From the NCBI GenBank assembly GCA_031288675.1, contig JAITQY010000013.1, forward strand, positions 1-7,710: 7,710 bases of DNA. Direction: 5' to 3'. Shown in pieces: positions 6,473-7,710 of the stretch. Each line of letters opens with the position of its first letter. Within the stretch, counting starts at the first letter, position 1. Origin of the DNA: Oscillospiraceae bacterium (GTDB lineage: Bacteria > Bacillota > Clostridia > Oscillospirales > Oscillospiraceae). The notes under the pieces were generated by a model. It was not told the DNA's origin, made no database searches, and saw only the letters and a program-made list of their open reading frames with translations. The translations under genes and the position numbers were made by a program.

Positions 6473-6504
6473 ACTCATTGTCAAATTAAAATTTGACAAT
6501 GAGT
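6473..6504. repeat. Perfect 15-bp AT-rich palindrome with 2-base centre
   Basis: ACTCATTGTCAAATT (6473-6487), AA, then its exact complement (6490-6504), followed on the plus strand by TATTTTCTGTT. It could act as a rightward intrinsic terminator, as an operator upstream of the promoter at 6553, or as a mobile-element end. No T-run lies on the other side. It falls at the edge of the methyltransferase region. Confidence 0.7.
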
Positions 6505-6552
6505 TATTTTCTGTTGTTCATAAATAATTTACGATTATACGCGTTTTGCCTC

Positions 6553-6581
6553 TTGACAAATGCGCATCTTTGTGTTATAAT
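6553..6581 (+). promoter_or_regulatory. Exact-consensus sigma-A promoter (P1) upstream of the methyltransferase
   Basis: TTGACA (6553-6558), exactly 17 bases, TATAAT (6576-6581), with TG one base upstream of the -10. Both boxes match the consensus at all six positions. The start is expected near 6588. Such a strong site suggests high basal transcription, perhaps controlled downstream in the leader. Confidence 0.9.
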
Positions 6582-6611
6582 ACTCGAGTAGTGATTAATG
6601 ACTAATATTTA

Positions 6612-6674
6612 ATGATTAACGTCGCCTGTACCTGGGGTGCGTCAGTCTGCAAAACGACTGGCGCACCCCAATAA
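6612..6674 (+). CDS. Possible 20-codon leader peptide ORF spanning the hairpin
   Basis: ATG at 6612-6614 opens a frame reading MINVACTWGASVCKTTGAPQ and ending at TAA 6672-6674, two bases after the hairpin closes. The whole 15-bp stem-loop is therefore inside the ORF, an arrangement in which a translating ribosome would melt the hairpin. A still smaller ORF (ATG 6598 to TAA 6612) overlaps its start in TAATG. Against it, no clear Shine-Dalgarno precedes the ATG, and a 20-codon open frame is not rare by chance. Confidence 0.25.
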   Translation: MINVACTWGASVCKTTGAPQ

Positions 6675-6708
6675 ACCAGAGCCAATTATGAATTTTGTGT
6701 GAATTCTT

Positions 6709-6737
6709 TTGACTAAAGCTAAAGTTTTTGCTAAAAT
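6709..6737 (+). promoter_or_regulatory. Second promoter candidate (P2) upstream of the methyltransferase
   Basis: TTGACT (6709-6714), 17 bases, TAAAAT (6732-6737), each box one mismatch from consensus. A start near 6744 would produce a leader of about 100 bases that omits the 6633-6670 hairpin. AT-rich sequence makes chance matches more likely here than at P1. Confidence 0.45.
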
Positions 6738-6834
6738 TACCGATATAATAATTAAAGCTATGTAGCTCTTGAAGGCTCTCAAAGGTAGAGATTATGAGAG
6801 AATAAAATACGGCGCAGCTCGCCGCTATATATAC

Positions 6835-6839
6835 GGAGG
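6835..6839 (+). promoter_or_regulatory. Ribosome binding site of the methyltransferase
   Basis: GGAGG, 6 bases before ATG 6846-6848. It is a strong site, 12 bases after the small GGCG/CGCC stem (about 6811-6823). Confidence 0.8.
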
Positions 6840-6845
6840 ATCGAT

Positions 6846-7592
6846 ATGAAACATTATGATACCAATCATAAAGCATGGAATCAATATGCTGGTAGATATC
6901 AAAAGAACGCAGATTTTTCTTTTGATGTTGTGGATTATGGCAGCACGCATTGTGCTACGGAAAAGGATCTGCACCTGATAGGAGATGCCAGCGGGAAAAA
7001 GGTGCTTGAGCTGGGCTGTGGCGGAGCAAGCTGTGGGATTGCTCTTGCAAAGCAAGGCGCTGAAGTGACAGGTATCGATATTTCGGAAGAACAAATCAAC
7101 ATCGCCCGCAGTAATTGTGATAGAGAGAATGTGCAGCTTACACTCCTTGTTTCATCAATGGAAGAATTAGATTTAACGGATGATACCTATGATATTGTCA
7201 TATCCATGGCGGCACTCGGTTACATTGAAAAAATAGAGAATATATTTAAGAAAGTTTACCAAACACTCAAAAAAAATGGCATTTTTGTATTCAGCCTGCC
7301 TGATGCTATATATAACTGTGTTACCGCAAAATATTTGTGGAATGACCCGTTGCCACAGCATAGTTATTTTTATACAGGACCCGAAAAGTGGAAGTGGGAA
7401 GATGAGGACGAATTGGAATTTGTGACGTTCCGCCGGCCGATCAGCGAATATATCAACCTTTTAATCGATGAGGGCTTTACGATTGTTAGGGTGCATCAAC
7501 TGCAGGATTTTCATGAGGAAATGGAAGGTAAAAATGAGTTTGACCTGCTATATCCGAATTTGATCGTGTTTAAGGTAACGAAAAAAACATGA
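6846..7592 (+). CDS. Class I SAM-dependent methyltransferase (substrate unknown)
   Basis: This 248-residue soluble enzyme is predicted to transfer a methyl group from S-adenosylmethionine. Residues 1-45 (AWNQYAGRYQ...VVDYGS) form an N-terminal cap typical of small-molecule methyltransferases. Motif I is VLELGCGGASCG (53-64), followed by the acidic ribose-binding residue D78 in GIDIS (76-80). Motif II lies around DIVISMAALGYIEKI (116-130), and motif III around LKKNGIFVFSLP (141-152). A later insert rich in aromatic and acidic residues (TGPEKWKWEDEDELEF, 177-192), then FRRPISEYINLLIDEGF (195-211), resembles UbiE-like and natural-product methyltransferases. Nothing points to an RNA or DNA target. 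The gene is visibly more AT-rich than the upstream genes, and three of its six Arg codons are AGA/AGG where efp almost always uses CGN. It is monocistronic with its own promoter region and is followed at once by a broken gene, which suggests acquisition as an accessory gene. Confidence 0.85.
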   Translation: MKHYDTNHKAWNQYAGRYQKNADFSFDVVDYGSTHCATEKDLHLIGDASGKKVLELGCGGASCGIALAKQGAEVTGIDISEEQINIARSNCDRENVQLTLLVSSMEELDLTDDTYDIVISMAALGYIEKIENIFKKVYQTLKKNGIFVFSLPDAIYNCVTAKYLWNDPLPQHSYFYTGPEKWKWEDEDELEFVTFRRPISEYINLLIDEGFTIVRVHQLQDFHEEMEGKNEFDLLYPNLIVFKVTKKT

Positions 7593-7612
7593 ATCAATAC
7601 GACGGCAAATAA

Positions 7613-7710
7613 ATGCTTACAGCTATGGTGCCACTTCGGTTTATTGCTGAATCTTTAAGCGCGGTTGTTGATTGGGAACCGTTAGACGACAAAGGCATAA
7701 AGGTTCACAT
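7613..7710 (+). pseudogene. 5'-truncated remnant with a copper amine oxidase N-terminal-type repeat (runs off right edge)
   Basis: From ATG 7613 the frame reads MLTAMVPLRFIAESLSAVVDWEPLD... to the window end. VPLRFIAESL...VDWE is the hallmark of the copper amine oxidase N-terminal-like repeat found in many secreted or cell-wall Bacillota proteins, where it normally sits deep in a longer protein after a signal peptide. Here no signal peptide or ribosome site precedes it. The same frame upstream reads MNQYDGK and then a TAA at 7610-7612, just where family members continue as DG(R/K)T(M/L)VPLRF. This looks like a gene that lost its 5' part and gained a stop next to the methyltransferase insertion. 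An intact but unusual small gene starting at 7613 remains possible, as the 3' side is not visible. Confidence 0.5.

Larger units (their letters stand above)
6588..6845 (+). ncRNA. Long structured 5' leader of the methyltransferase transcript (candidate regulatory RNA)
   Basis: From the P1 start to the methyltransferase ATG there are about 258 untranslated bases. The main element is a hairpin with TGGGGTGCGTCAGTC (6633-6647) pairing with GACTGGCGCACCCCA (6656-6670), 15 pairs including one U-G, and loop TGCAAAAC. No T-run follows, so it is not a plain terminator. Smaller possible stems are CTCTCA/TGAGAG (6776-6781 with 6795-6800) and GGCG/CGCC around 6811-6823, close to the ribosome site. The 5' edge has repeated TGATTAA (6592-6598 and 6613-6619). 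I do not recognise a known riboswitch class. It may be an attenuator-like leader, a separate small RNA, or just a long UTR. Confidence 0.45.

Noticed and set aside
6633..6670. The hairpin as an intrinsic terminator
   Set aside because: There is no T-run on either strand after the stem.
1..7710. CRISPR arrays, tRNA/rRNA genes, transposase genes
   Set aside because: No regularly spaced repeats, cloverleaf-like segments or transposase motifs were seen on either strand.

Overview
The window looks like chromosomal DNA from a low-to-mid GC, probably spore-forming member of the Clostridia (Bacillota). The reasons are the tilS-hpt-ftsH cluster, a SpoIIM-like membrane protein next to a XerD-type recombinase, an EF-P with the bacillota-type PGKG tip, and an acidic Cys/His-rich protein resembling the clostridial 'CD1247 N-terminal domain' family directly after efp. 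Strong AGGAGG-like ribosome sites and sigma-A-type promoters with 17-bp spacers fit this placement. The assignment is inferred from gene families and order, not from an rRNA or a search.

Layout. Positions 1-3102 hold a minus-strand housekeeping operon, tilS -> hpt -> ftsH (tRNA-Ile lysidine synthase, hypoxanthine phosphoribosyltransferase, membrane AAA+ protease). ftsH runs off the left edge after about 508 codons. Positions 3103-3434 are a divergent intergenic region with a strong tilS promoter whose predicted start falls on or next to the tilS ATG (a likely leaderless message), a small palindrome, a candidate rightward promoter and a long imperfect hairpin. Positions 3435-4928 carry spoIIM-like and xerD-like genes on the plus strand. 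A hairpin follows, then a well-formed promoter for efp (5091-5654) and the acidic metal-binding-like gene (5678-6301), closed by a very clear GC-rich terminator at 6320-6362.

Positions 6363-7710 look different. After a gene-poor stretch and a perfect 15-bp AT-rich palindrome there is an exact consensus promoter (TTGACA, 17 bp, TATAAT), a roughly 258-nt leader with a 15-bp hairpin inside a possible 20-codon ORF, a second promoter-like site, and a class I SAM-dependent methyltransferase. Right after its stop lies the beginningless remnant of a gene with a copper-amine-oxidase-N-type repeat (VPLRFIAESL). This part reads as an acquired accessory insertion next to a decayed gene.

No tRNA, rRNA, CRISPR array or transposase gene was seen. 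The items most worth following up are the methyltransferase leader RNA, the leaderless tilS promoter, and the shared TGTGTTATA(A/C)T extended -10 at three separate promoters.
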